Shown here: piece after piece, positions 8,111-15,592 of the stretch
Layout: every line of letters starts with the position of its first letter
Position numbering within the stretch: position 1 is the first letter of the stretch
Origin: a virus
IMG/VR virus record: IMGVR_UViG_3300047678_000188
Span: 1 to 23,194 of that record
Strand: one strand, 5' to 3'
DNA length: 23,194 nt
Translations under genes and position numbers: made by a program
The notes under the pieces: generated by a model
What the model was told of the DNA's origin: nothing
Seen by the model: only the letters and a program-made list of their open reading frames with translations
The model's database searches: none

Positions 8111-9684
8111 CACGTGCTCCAGACATTGAAGTCCGTCTTCATCTGCACGCTGCCCGGGCCGTCGTCGTCTTCGCCCCGGCCGGGTGCCTTGAACGCATCG
8201 CCCCGTCCGCCCATCAGTTCGCCGCGTTCCACGCCGGCCAGCCCGACCAGGTCGAGCACGACGTACTGGAGCGCATCGTGCGGATTGGAGAACTCGTTCT
8301 TCTCCGGCTTCGGCTCGGTGCCCGCGTCGGTGCCGCGCCGCTTCCGGTAGCGGTAGTGGCTGTTGAAGCCCTTGCGGATCATCTTGGCTTTGCGCGACAC
8401 TTTCAGCGCCGGCCGCCCGTCGGGCAGGCGATACCGCAGCAGCTGGCGCACGCCGTCCTGGCGCGGGTGCAGCTCGTTCGTCTCGGCGGGGAAGATCACG
8501 ATGTCCATGACGGCGCCGACCGTCTCGAACATCGACTGGTCGCCGAACTCCTCGTCGCTGCCGTCGAAGCCGCGCGGATCGCCAGTGGCGCGCGCCACGC
8601 GGTATCCGCGGTACTCGGTTTCCAGCAGCAGCCGGCATCCGCGACCGAAGCCGGTCGGCCCGATCCGGCCGGGGCAATACTCGTCCAGGATCAGCAACTG
8701 GCCGTCGGGCAGGAATTGCGTCACCACCATCGCCGGCCCGCGCACGCCCTGGTCGAAGCCGAGCCGCAAGGGCAGGCCGGGGATCGGCGCCAGGTCGCGA
8801 TCGTCGTCGCAATGCAGCGTGTCGTCATACTCGGTGTAGACCGGCTCGCCCTCGCGGCTGAACCCCTTCAGCCCGTCGACCATCCGCCGCACCCAATCCT
8901 TCCGGTGCGCGTTCTGCAGGGCCATCTTCTCGTATGTCTCGCGCGAGATCGCCTCGCGGTTCTCGCCGTGCGGTCCTCGGCCCGATGGCTGGCGGTAGAG
9001 CTTGTGTCCCTCCGGCCGCTTCTCCTCGAAGACGTCATAGATCCAGTTCTCCGGATCGGCCGGGTTAAGGTCGCCCGTCACGCCGGTGTAGTAGTTCGTC
9101 CCCGGCTCGAAGAACCGCTTCGGCGGGAAGCGCTGCTGCAGCGCGCGGCCGATCAAGTAGGGCAGGACATCCTGGCTCTGCTGGTCGGCCTCGCCCATGT
9201 TCGCCGTCGTGAACTCGATGCCGCGCAGCGCCGCGTCGACATCCTGGTCCTGGATCGCCTGGAACACGATCTCGAAGTGGATGAAGCTGCCGTCGGCCTG
9301 CTCGAAGGTCAGCTGGTGGGTCGCCTTGCGGTTCTCGCCGCCGGTCCAGTTCCCGACGTCCGGCCCGAACCAGCCCCACCAGCTCTTGATCGTAGTGCCC
9401 CACAGGTTCGCGTAGGTGTCGCGGACCTCGATATGGCGGTGCAGGCGATGGCCGGCATAGGGGCCGCGCGTGCATTTCGGCATCTCGGCGGCCAGTGTCA
9501 GCTTGTCGAAAAAGTTGAGGTTGGTCTTGCCCGACCCGATCGGACCGTGCAGGAAACGGACGCTGTTCGCGCGGTCGCGCATCATCATCGTCGCGACGGG
9601 ACCGGGCGGCGTGTATTCGCGGATGTCCATCTTGGAATGCGCGGCCTCGCGGTAGAGCCGCAGGACTTCGGTGTCCGCGCTCAT
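8110..9684 (-). CDS. terL: terminase large subunit
   Basis: Encodes 524 aa, normal for a large terminase. The N-terminal ATPase has a Walker A loop GPIGSGKT at residues 47-54 and an acidic segment 'ANMGEAD' at 161-167 that probably carries the catalytic Glu. The C-terminal RNase H-like nuclease shows three spaced Asp: D311 in GFDQG, D369 in TGDPRG, and D470 in NPHDALQY. The protein cuts concatemeric DNA and pumps it into the head through the portal. A GGGGAGGG about 12 nt upstream and an ATGA overlap with the preceding ORF fix the start. It is unusually well conserved in motifs, so the packaging motor looks intact. Confidence 0.92.
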   Translation of the reverse strand: MSADTEVLRLYREAAHSKMDIREYTPPGPVATMMMRDRANSVRFLHGPIGSGKTNLNFFDKLTLAAEMPKCTRGPYAGHRLHRHIEVRDTYANLWGTTIKSWWGWFGPDVGNWTGGENRKATHQLTFEQADGSFIHFEIVFQAIQDQDVDAALRGIEFTTANMGEADQQSQDVLPYLIGRALQQRFPPKRFFEPGTNYYTGVTGDLNPADPENWIYDVFEEKRPEGHKLYRQPSGRGPHGENREAISRETYEKMALQNAHRKDWVRRMVDGLKGFSREGEPVYTEYDDTLHCDDDRDLAPIPGLPLRLGFDQGVRGPAMVVTQFLPDGQLLILDEYCPGRIGPTGFGRGCRLLLETEYRGYRVARATGDPRGFDGSDEEFGDQSMFETVGAVMDIVIFPAETNELHPRQDGVRQLLRYRLPDGRPALKVSRKAKMIRKGFNSHYRYRKRRGTDAGTEPKPEKNEFSNPHDALQYVVLDLVGLAGVERGELMGGRGDAFKAPGRGEDDDGPGSVQMKTDFNVWST

Positions 9685-9908
9685 CGGGCGAAGCCCTCCC
9701 CCGACCCCGGAAGGCTGGAGCCAGGTTTCACCCGCACGCCGAATCCGGAAACCGTTTTGACGGCTGAAAACCGCACGGGCTTCAGGATGTGCTCCATGGC
9801 CGCGCGGTTTCGAGGATACCCCCCGGCCGGCCTGCTGGCTGCGAGGAGGGCACCCCTCCGGACGGATCGGCCTGCCCGGCCGGGCTGGACCTGCTGATTT
9901 CTAATCAT
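9681..9908 (-). CDS. small ORF before the terminase, 75 aa, uncertain
   Basis: Encodes 75 aa of basic, Gly/Arg/Val-rich sequence that I do not recognise. In favour: a GGAGGT Shine-Dalgarno (9922-9917) lies 8 nt before the ATG, and its stop overlaps the terminase start as ATGA, so it could couple translation into terL. Against: composition is close to random GC-rich sequence, and it overlays an inverted-repeat-like stretch around 9745-9775 (CCGGAAACCGTTTTGACGG). It could be a leader peptide for terL. If it is not a gene, 9685-9941 is a 257-bp gap. Confidence 0.35.
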   Translation of the reverse strand: MIRNQQVQPGRAGRSVRRGALLAASRPAGGYPRNRAAMEHILKPVRFSAVKTVSGFGVRVKPGSSLPGSGEGFAR

Positions 9909-9941
9909 CGGCTCTGACCTCCAATAGCGCTGTCAAAACAA

Positions 9942-10553
9942 TCACTTGGCATCGTCGTGAGGCGCGCTGTCGTGAGGCGCGCCATCGCCGTCGTTGATTT
10001 CATTGAGGTTTTCGGCGTCGATGATGCGTGTCGCCTCGGCCGCGTTGGCCGCCACTAGGCGCAGGTCGAGCCCGATCGTGCGGGCGTCGACCGGGCCGCC
10101 GGCGTTGATGACCAGCATGCCGGCATTGGCGCCCTGCACCTGGATCGCCGTAGGCAGCTTCTGCTCCAGGTACGGCGCCAGGTCGGACATCACCTTGCGA
10201 TGATACTCGGCCGCGTCGATCAGCTTGCACTGCAGCGTCCTGGCGATGACGTCGATGGGCGTCGCGACGATCTCGATCATGCGCAGCACCGGGTTGCCGC
10301 CCATCGCCGTCGCCCATTCGGCCAGGTCGCGGGTGCGGCGGTTGAGGCTTCCCCTCGGTCTCCCCGGCCCCGATCGGTGCAGTTCGCCCGCCGGCGTCAC
10401 GATCGTGCCGAAGACGCTGCGGTCGGCCGAGAACAGCGCCAGCTGCTCGTCCGCCGCCTTTTCCGCCGCCGCCGCACGCCCCTGGACAATGTCGTCCGCC
10501 GCCTTGTCGAGCTGCAGCGCGTCCTTCAACCCGCCATCAGGCTTGCCGGCCAT
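9942..10553 (-). CDS. terminase small subunit-like protein
   Basis: Encodes 203 aa. The segment 'GPGRPRGSLNRRTRDLAEWATAMGG' at about 77-101 is the 'GRP.GS.N.RT.dl' motif seen in many small terminase or terminase-associated DNA-binding proteins, followed by helices and 'LAPYLEQKLPTAIQV' at about 147-161. The C-terminus is acidic (GDGAPHDSAPHDDAK). In the family this protein recognises viral DNA and hands it to the large subunit. It is the first gene of the late operon, and the adjacent upstream region holds a cluster of repeats that could be its binding site. A GGGGG lies before the ATG. Confidence 0.65.
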   Translation of the reverse strand: MAGKPDGGLKDALQLDKAADDIVQGRAAAAEKAADEQLALFSADRSVFGTIVTPAGELHRSGPGRPRGSLNRRTRDLAEWATAMGGNPVLRMIEIVATPIDVIARTLQCKLIDAAEYHRKVMSDLAPYLEQKLPTAIQVQGANAGMLVINAGGPVDARTIGLDLRLVAANAAEATRIIDAENLNEINDGDGAPHDSAPHDDAK

Positions 10554-10573
10554 TTTCGCCCCCGTTGTTTATT

Positions 10574-10819
10574 CTGGAACCGTGGAACCGCGCTGGAACC
10601 GCGCGCCGAAGCGACTCAATCCATTGATATTCCTTATGGATATATCCCTCTGGAACCATGGAACCGTGGAACGAACATTCCCGCGTATGCGCGCGCGAGC
10701 ACACACATAGAGGCGATATCCGGTTCCACGGTTCCACGGTTTCACTTTTCGATTTCATCAACGATATCATCGGCTTATGCCATGTATCGTCTGGAACCGG
10801 TCCGGTTCCACGGTTCCAC
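10574..10819. repeat. iteron-like repeats: candidate phage origin or packaging site
   Basis: The 6-mer GGAACC (or its complement GGTTCC) recurs in four clusters. Forward copies are at 10576, 10584 and 10595, then at 10652, 10660 and 10668 (last with one mismatch). Reverse copies are at 10722, 10730 and 10738 (last with one mismatch), then at 10804 and 10812. Within clusters the period is mostly 8 bp, unit GGAACCGT. A perfect palindrome GGAACCGG-T-CCGGTTCC spans 10793-10809. Between clusters lie AT-rich stretches (10606-10650 and 10741-10790) unlike the rest of the window. Iterons plus AT-rich DNA next to a helicase gene fit a replication origin; adjacency to the small terminase gene fits a pac/cos site. 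Confidence 0.5.
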
Positions 10820-10870
10820 CCGCACCCGAAGGCCACGGAAAAACTTCTCTGGAGACTATGGGTCCGGGTG

Positions 10871-10888
10871 CAAGGTGTTACGGTTTTC
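10871..10888 (-). promoter_or_regulatory. repeated intergenic element, copy C
   Basis: On the minus strand it reads GAAAACCGTAACACCTTG, matching copies A and B at 16 of 18 bases. It is upstream of the iteron-like region and the small terminase gene (317 bp before its ATG), in the same orientation as the late operon. It is therefore a candidate start point for late transcription. A short open frame (RPKTVTP) can be read across it, but that frame looks non-coding. Confidence 0.4.
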
Positions 10889-11105
10889 GGGCGCCGGGTC
10901 GGGGTGCGGGTCTTCGCCGCCGGCGCGTGGGGCCAGGGGCAGGCGGCGCCGGCCTGCCGGCCGGCATGGTTTTCCCGGGCCTGACACCTGTCACACGCGC
11001 CGCCCGGCCGAGGCAGGCCTCGGACGGGCTCCATTGGTCCTGGTCGACGTCGCAGGCGGAGAATGGGCGGTGGCCCTCCATCGCGGCGTGTACACGGGCA
11101 GCGCC
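10889..11105. other. GC-rich gap without a convincing gene
   Basis: Between the helicase stop and copy C there is an open frame on the minus strand from ATG 11081 to 10878 (67 aa, MEGHRPFSACDVDQDQW...). It has no Shine-Dalgarno and a low-complexity Pro/Arg tail. In the neighbouring frame the same DNA reads 'ACDRCQARENHAG', so a single frameshift would give a Cys-rich, zinc-finger-like peptide. It may be a decayed small gene. Another frame opens at ATG 11109, overlapping the helicase TGA, but its product looks random. Short inverted repeats (GCCGGCC...GGCCGGC) are present near 10950-10970. Confidence 0.3.
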
Positions 11106-13058
11106 TCATGGCTGTGCATCCTCGTCGCTGGCGATGATGTCCTTCAGGGCGAAGGCGATGCCCTTCTTCTTCTCGGCGTTGATGCGGGCGCTGGCCTCGC
11201 GCCAGATCTCGGGCGGCGCCTGGCGAAGCGCGCCGGCCCATGTGCCGGCCGAAAGCTCGCCCTGCCATTTGCTGTCCTTGAACAGCTCGTGCAGCAGCGG
11301 GTGCTGGTTTGGCACCAGCAGCGAGAAATGCTCCTCGGCCGTGGTCGGCTTGGTGATCGTCAGCCCGGTCTGCTCGAGCAGCTTTCGCGCGGCCGTGTAG
11401 CCGAGCGCGTCGGGGTTCTTGAAGCCTTCCCAGAACTCGGCGATGACCTCGCCCACCGTGTGCCGCGTGCCGCCGCGCCAGGCCTCGATCCGCTTCGACA
11501 GCAGATGCGACAGGCATAGCCGCCAGTTCTCGGTCGCGTCCTCGTATTCCCACAGCGTCGAGGCCTCCAGCAGCGGCCGCCAGCGCTCGAAGTTCTCGGC
11601 ATTCGGCCCGATCTCCAGGCCGAGCGCTTCCGCGTCGTGGTCGATCACCAGGTCCGCCACGGCCATCAGCGTGCCGAACGTGTCCTGGCCGCGTCCGTCG
11701 TGCCCGCAGCCGGCCAGGAACTCGCGCCAGGCGGCAAACGTCGCCGGCCAGCGGTGCCAGTTGTCCATCAGCCTGCGCAGCATCTTGCGGCCCAGCTCCG
11801 CCAGCTCGTCGTCGGGGATCACCGGCTTGGCCTTGCCGGGCTGCAGTCGGGAAAGCCGGAGGATCGCCATGCGCGACAGGTCCTGCGGGTCCAGCGGCGG
11901 CGTGTTGATGGACGAGAACAGGAACGACGATCGCCCCTGGAACTCGGTGCCCTTGTGGTTGTCGCCGCCGCGCATCATCGGCGCGCCGCTGGCCGAAAGC
12001 CGCGCCAGCTCGATCACCGCCTTCTGCTTGCGCGTGTCGGCCTTGGCCTCGAACTCGTCGACCGCGACGGGCAGGCAATCGAACTGCAGGCGCTGCCAGA
12101 TGCCGGCGGCCGTGGTGTCGGCGCTCTGCACCAGCCACGCGCCCTGCAGCGCCTTCAGGTCGCGCTGCAGGCTGGATTTGCCGGTGGCCTTGTCGCCGAG
12201 GATGAAGCCGGCCGGCCGCCAGTCCAGGGCGCCGCCCAGCATGCCGACGCCGATCTGGCCGATCAGCAGCACGGGGTCGAGCTCCGGGCGCACCCATTGC
12301 CAGGTCTGGAAATGCGGGTGCAGCCGCAACGCCGGTCCCGGCTTCCCGGCCAGGCTCACGGGCCACGGCCGCGCGATCGGCGGCCGGGTCGGGTAGACGC
12401 TGCCCTCGAGCTCGCCGAGGCTTTCCTCGCCGGCGGCGGAAAACAGCCGGTCGCCGCAATGGATGATCAGGCGGCCGTCGCGGCCGCGCCAGGTGCCACG
12501 GCCGCGCACGCGGTCGGCGCTGTTCCACGGTCCCTTGCGCGCGCATGCGCCGGTCAGCGTCTCGCGCACCTTCTCCGGCCGCCAGCTGGTGACGTCGCCG
12601 TCCTTGTTCTTCTTCGGCCAGGCCCAGTAGAGATACAGGTGCCGGCCCATGAACAGCGCGTTGATGCCGGCCTGGCTCAACTCGCTGTCCTTCAGCGCGC
12701 GCATCTGGCCGATCGTGTCCAGGAAGAAGAACATGCCGTTGTCCGTGCCGAGCGGCAGCACCGGGCAGTCCGGTGGCAGGCCGTATTCGTCGGGCTTCCA
12801 TTCGCCAGGGCGCATGCCGTCGCGGTGGTGGCCGGGGGTCGGGTCGTCGAAGCCGAGCGACAGCCGGGCGTCGCCGCCCTCGGCCTCCTTGATCGCGGCG
12901 GCGACGTCGTCGAGCGTGCCTGCCGGCGAAACCGCTCTGGCATCGCTCGTGGACGACACGACGCGCAGGCCGGGCTTGCGCCCCGCCTGTTTCGCGGACG
13001 ATCTGGGCTGTCGCGGCGCATACGGGTCGTATGCGCCGTCGTCGTCGTCACCGGACAT
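11106..13058 (-). CDS. P-loop replication helicase (primase-helicase type ATPase)
   Basis: Encodes 650 aa. Residues 288-295 are a Walker A loop, GDKATGKS. A Walker B strand follows at 331-338 (VAVDEFEA, acidic pair 334-335). Then comes 'FLFSSIN' (about 379-385), whose Asn fits the sensor position of superfamily 3-like or AAA+ helicases. The N-terminal 280 residues include a low-complexity Asp/Arg start and a domain with 'GTDNGMFFFLDTIGQMRAL'. In phages such proteins unwind DNA at the origin. The primase gene lies two genes upstream and an iteron-like region directly downstream. There is no clear Shine-Dalgarno, and 15 bp separate it from the preceding gene. The exact helicase class is uncertain. 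Confidence 0.75.
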   Translation of the reverse strand: MSGDDDDGAYDPYAPRQPRSSAKQAGRKPGLRVVSSTSDARAVSPAGTLDDVAAAIKEAEGGDARLSLGFDDPTPGHHRDGMRPGEWKPDEYGLPPDCPVLPLGTDNGMFFFLDTIGQMRALKDSELSQAGINALFMGRHLYLYWAWPKKNKDGDVTSWRPEKVRETLTGACARKGPWNSADRVRGRGTWRGRDGRLIIHCGDRLFSAAGEESLGELEGSVYPTRPPIARPWPVSLAGKPGPALRLHPHFQTWQWVRPELDPVLLIGQIGVGMLGGALDWRPAGFILGDKATGKSSLQRDLKALQGAWLVQSADTTAAGIWQRLQFDCLPVAVDEFEAKADTRKQKAVIELARLSASGAPMMRGGDNHKGTEFQGRSSFLFSSINTPPLDPQDLSRMAILRLSRLQPGKAKPVIPDDELAELGRKMLRRLMDNWHRWPATFAAWREFLAGCGHDGRGQDTFGTLMAVADLVIDHDAEALGLEIGPNAENFERWRPLLEASTLWEYEDATENWRLCLSHLLSKRIEAWRGGTRHTVGEVIAEFWEGFKNPDALGYTAARKLLEQTGLTITKPTTAEEHFSLLVPNQHPLLHELFKDSKWQGELSAGTWAGALRQAPPEIWREASARINAEKKKGIAFALKDIIASDEDAQP

Positions 13059-13073
13059 GCTGACTGCTTCTGC

Positions 13074-13850
13074 TTACTTGGCCTTGCCGGCCTTCTTCTT
13101 CGGCTCGGCCGCTTCGGCCGTCGCATCCTCGGCCGGCTTCTCCTGGGCGGCTGGCTTGGGGGCGGAGAACGTGCCGCCGCTTTCGGCGATCGCCGCGTCC
13201 ATCGCCTCCTGGCCAGCCTTGGTGCGGCTGGCGACGTCGTCGGGTTGGCTGGTCATGGGCTCTCTCGCTCGTTCGCTGGGTTGGAAGGCCGCGCGCGGCA
13301 GAATGGCGGTGAACCATTCCTCGTCGACGTTCGATCGGTACTCGATCCTGGACTGTGCGGCCGTCTGCCGCTGCCCGTCGATCAACACTGCGGTGACGTG
13401 GGGTCCGTCGCCGGCCGTCGTGCAAATGGTGATCTCGACGAGTTCGCCGGCGCCGGCAGCTTCGGCGCCGGGCGGTGCAGAAACAGCGGTCCCTTGTGCG
13501 GCCGCACCTTCTCCAGCTGCATGCTGCGTCGCTTCCTGGCTTTCACGGGCGTTCTCCTGGTCGGGCTGGTGGAAGGGGTTCAGCGCTTCCGCCACGGCGC
13601 GGAAGGTCAGGTAGTAGGCTTGGATCTGCTCGGGGGCGTCGCGGAGGGAGGGCCACGGGAACCGTTTGCCGTCGAGGGCCGCATGATGGCGCGCCAGCGT
13701 CTCGGCCGGCGGAAACTGGTGCTGGCGCAGATAGTCGAGCAGCCTCGGCGCTCGTCTCGCCAAACTCTCAAAGTTTTCGGCGGACAAATCGCCGGCGATG
13801 CCGCCGCTGGCGCCCATATGCGCCGCGAACGCGATCTTGCTGTGCTGCAT
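13074..13850 (-). CDS. phage protein of unknown function, 258 aa
   Basis: Encodes 258 aa from the ATG at 13850, which follows a GGGAG at about 8 nt and lies 2 nt after the primase stop. The frame is open far upstream, but that part is antisense-like. The N-terminal 95 residues look folded (FESLARRAPRLLDYLRQHQFPP, then YYLTFRAVAEALNPF). A Gln/Ala/Glu-rich linker follows at about 97-130. Then comes a beta-rich part with 'VEITICTTAGDGPHVTAVLIDG', and a Lys/Ala/Glu tail ending EPKKKAGKAK. I do not recognise the family. Position between primase and helicase suggests a replication accessory role. An internal ATG at 13256 would give a 60-aa product from the tail. Confidence 0.6.
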   Translation of the reverse strand: MQHSKIAFAAHMGASGGIAGDLSAENFESLARRAPRLLDYLRQHQFPPAETLARHHAALDGKRFPWPSLRDAPEQIQAYYLTFRAVAEALNPFHQPDQENARESQEATQHAAGEGAAAQGTAVSAPPGAEAAGAGELVEITICTTAGDGPHVTAVLIDGQRQTAAQSRIEYRSNVDEEWFTAILPRAAFQPSERAREPMTSQPDDVASRTKAGQEAMDAAIAESGGTFSAPKPAAQEKPAEDATAEAAEPKKKAGKAK

Positions 13851-13852
13851 GG

Positions 13853-14983
13853 TCAGTCTCCCTTGATCAGGTCGTTGAAGTCCTTGCCGCGCGGGCTGCG
13901 CGCGACGCTCACGGTGCGGCCGCTGGCGCGCAATGCCGCCAGCGCCGCCTCGAGCTCTGCCATCGCCTGGGGCTTGCCCCAGTCGTTGTCGGCGGCCACG
14001 ATCACGCTGCCCACGCAGGGCAGGATCGGCACATGCCGCAGATTTCCCAGCGTCAGCGCCGCCCACACGCGGTAGTCGGGCAGCGCCAGCGACAGCGTCA
14101 GCGCGTCCTCGATCCCCTCGGCCAGGATCAGCGGGCCGGTGCGGCCCTGGCGGCCGGCCTCTTCCGGCGTCAGATTGCCGGCGCCCTTGGCGATGCGCAC
14201 CACGGCTCCCTGCCAGCCGGCCGGCCAGATCTTGCGCGGCTTGTTGTCCCCGGGCAGCGCGGCCTTGTCGCCGCCGTCCGGCCGCAACCAGGTGCGGTGC
14301 ACGGCGCGCGGCCTGGCGTCCGGCCCGGTCGCCAGCGCGATCATGCAGGGCAGGCCCTCGATCACCTCGCCGTCGCTGGTATGGTAGTCGTGGGTGGGTA
14401 GCAGGCGCACGGCGCCGGGCAGGTGGCGGCCCTTGTCCAGCCAGTCGCGCACCAGGTCGAGCCCGCGCGACCGCCAGTACCGGTCGACGATCGAGCCGGG
14501 AAACGTCGCCGGCGTCAGCTTCTCCGCCTTCAGCCACAGCGCAAAGGCGCCGCCGGCGTTCTTCTCGCGGCGGATCGCCTCGGCCTCGGCCTCGCGCGCC
14601 ATGCGCTCGGCGCGCGCCTGGCGCCGCTTCTCCAGCTCGGCCGCGCTCAACGGCTTGGCCTTGCCGCCCACCTCGGCCATGCCCAGCAGCTTCAGGCACT
14701 CGCGCCGCGTCTCGGCCATGTCGGGCAGGCGGCGGCAATACTGCACCAGGCGCACGATGTCGCCCTCGTCGACGCCCCGTATGCCGGCCTCGTCGCGCCA
14801 GGCGCCCCGCGCCGAGCCGGTCAGCAGCACCCAGAACGAGCCCGCATGCACGTCGTCGCGCGTCGGGTTGCGGCCGATCCAGTATTTGCCCTTGCGCCTG
14901 CCGTCGGGCACCAGCTGCGCGCACACGCCCTCGATGTCGTCCAGCAGCCGGTCACGGATCTCCTCGAAGCGCATCGCGGTCAT
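13853..14983 (-). CDS. DNA primase with TOPRIM domain
   Basis: Encodes 376 aa. The N-terminal domain (about 1-105) has 'GKYWIGRNPTRDDVHAGSFWVLL' and 'GDIVRLVQYC', as in phage and plasmid primases with a degenerate zinc-binding region. A charged coiled-coil-like stretch follows (115-142). The TOPRIM part begins at 'GPLILAEGIEDALTLSLAL' (E289 the conserved Glu) and continues to 'GSVIVAADND' (D332, D334). The C-terminus has 'GKDFNDLIKGD', typical of this class. TOPRIM primases make RNA primers for replication. The ATG overlaps the stop of the 59-aa gene (ATGA); a second ATG 9 nt further in is possible. Confidence 0.82.
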   Translation of the reverse strand: MTAMRFEEIRDRLLDDIEGVCAQLVPDGRRKGKYWIGRNPTRDDVHAGSFWVLLTGSARGAWRDEAGIRGVDEGDIVRLVQYCRRLPDMAETRRECLKLLGMAEVGGKAKPLSAAELEKRRQARAERMAREAEAEAIRREKNAGGAFALWLKAEKLTPATFPGSIVDRYWRSRGLDLVRDWLDKGRHLPGAVRLLPTHDYHTSDGEVIEGLPCMIALATGPDARPRAVHRTWLRPDGGDKAALPGDNKPRKIWPAGWQGAVVRIAKGAGNLTPEEAGRQGRTGPLILAEGIEDALTLSLALPDYRVWAALTLGNLRHVPILPCVGSVIVAADNDWGKPQAMAELEAALAALRASGRTVSVARSPRGKDFNDLIKGD

Positions 14984-15159
14984 GGCTTCGGCTCGCGCGG
15001 CTGGCGCCCGGCCGCCGTGTCGCGCGCATCGTGCAGCGTGCGGTAAACGGCGTCCTCGCGAACGGTGAGCAGGTCGGCGATCGCCTTGGTGTCGAAATAG
15101 CCGGATGCCCACAGCACGACGGCCGCCATCGCCTTGTCGCCGGTGAGGTAGCCGCTCAC
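14980..15159 (-). CDS. small helix-turn-helix protein, 59 aa
   Basis: Encodes 59 aa from a GTG start that overlaps the stop of the DnaA-like gene (GTGA) and follows a GGAGG at about 9 nt. The sequence MSGYLTGDKAMAAVVLWASG is followed by 'FDTKAIADLLTVREDAVYRTLHDAR', a clear helix-turn-helix of the kind used for DNA recognition. It probably acts as a small DNA-binding accessory or regulator with its overlapping neighbours, the DnaA IV-like protein and the primase. Partner and target are unknown. GTG starts at overlapping junctions recur at 15907 and 16457. Confidence 0.7.
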   Translation of the reverse strand: MSGYLTGDKAMAAVVLWASGYFDTKAIADLLTVREDAVYRTLHDARDTAAGRQPREPKP

Positions 15160-15509
15160 AGCATCGCCTCCAGCCGGGTCAGCAGGTCGTCGATCGCCGG
15201 CCGGTCGCGCGCGTCCTCGATCACGCGGCACGCGTCGGACACCGCCTTGCGCGGCCGCCCCAGCGTGCGCGCCAGCGCGCTGCGCCGCGCGTCCAGCGCC
15301 ACCACGGCCAGGTAGATCGTCACCAGCCGGGCAAAGCCGATCGGCGACGATCGCGGCCGCCTCGGCCGGCTTCCATGCTGGCGCCCGGTGATGTCGTCCT
15401 CGGCCAGGCCGGTTACCGACGCCACCACGGTCACCGCGCGCATGTACCGCGCCCGGGCGCGGGTCATGTCGCAGTTGCGTTCTCGTCGCGCGCGTCGGCT
15501 CCACATCAT
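15156..15509 (-). CDS. DnaA domain IV-like DNA-binding protein
   Basis: Encodes 117 aa. Residues 24-117 resemble the C-terminal DNA-binding domain of the replication initiator DnaA: 'VTVVASVTGLAEDDITG', an 'ARLVTIYLAVV' helix, then 'LARTLGRPRKAVSDACRVIEDARD'. The last aligns with the DnaA signature (iG.r.hsTV..A...i), though the His-Ser-Thr core is replaced by R-K-A. There is no ATPase domain. DnaA domain IV binds DnaA boxes, so this may mark the phage origin or alter host initiation. The ATG at 15509 is preferred for its AGGA at about 7 nt; a later ATG at 15467 lacks one. Two strong stem-loops precede it in the leader. Confidence 0.65.
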   Translation of the reverse strand: MMWSRRARRERNCDMTRARARYMRAVTVVASVTGLAEDDITGRQHGSRPRRPRSSPIGFARLVTIYLAVVALDARRSALARTLGRPRKAVSDACRVIEDARDRPAIDDLLTRLEAML

Positions 15510-15524
15510 GCAGTCCTGTTGGTC

Positions 15525-15592
15525 GGCCGCCCGGCCGGGAGGAGGAGGAGGCCGGGCGGCCTGGGACCGTGCCGGGGAGGAGGTCGGCACGG
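15525..15592 (-). ncRNA. tandem stem-loops with CCUCCUCCC loops (cuckoo/CcsR-like)
   Basis: In minus-strand RNA the first hairpin has arms CCGUGCCG and CGGCACGG (15592-15585 and 15574-15567) and loop ACCUCCUCCC. The second has 12-bp perfect arms GGCCGCCCGGCC and GGCCGGGCGGCC (15561-15550 and 15536-15525) and loop UCCUCCUCCUCCC. Both loops contain CCUCCUCCC, an anti-Shine-Dalgarno string. Paired hairpins with exactly this loop motif define the cuckoo/alpha-r14/CcsR small RNAs of alphaproteobacteria. The structure fills the only sizeable gap in the early gene train and ends 15 nt before the DnaA-like ATG. No T-tract follows, so it may be an mRNA leader or a processed RNA rather than a separate transcript. 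Confidence 0.6.

Noticed and set aside
9745-9775. Fourth copy of the GAAAACCGTAACA element
   Set aside because: Best alignment matches about 10 of 14 bases and has a different arrangement; kept only as a weak inverted-repeat stretch.
8278-9897. 539-aa open frame on the plus strand
   Set aside because: Antisense to terL, which has clear Walker A and nuclease residues.
10537-11109. 190-aa open frame starting at an ATG overlapping the helicase stop
   Set aside because: Product is random-looking, has no Shine-Dalgarno, crosses the iteron-like repeats and translates them as repeated PWN/FHGS strings.
11637-14075. 812-aa open frame on the plus strand
   Set aside because: Antisense to the helicase and its neighbour; no protein-like motifs.
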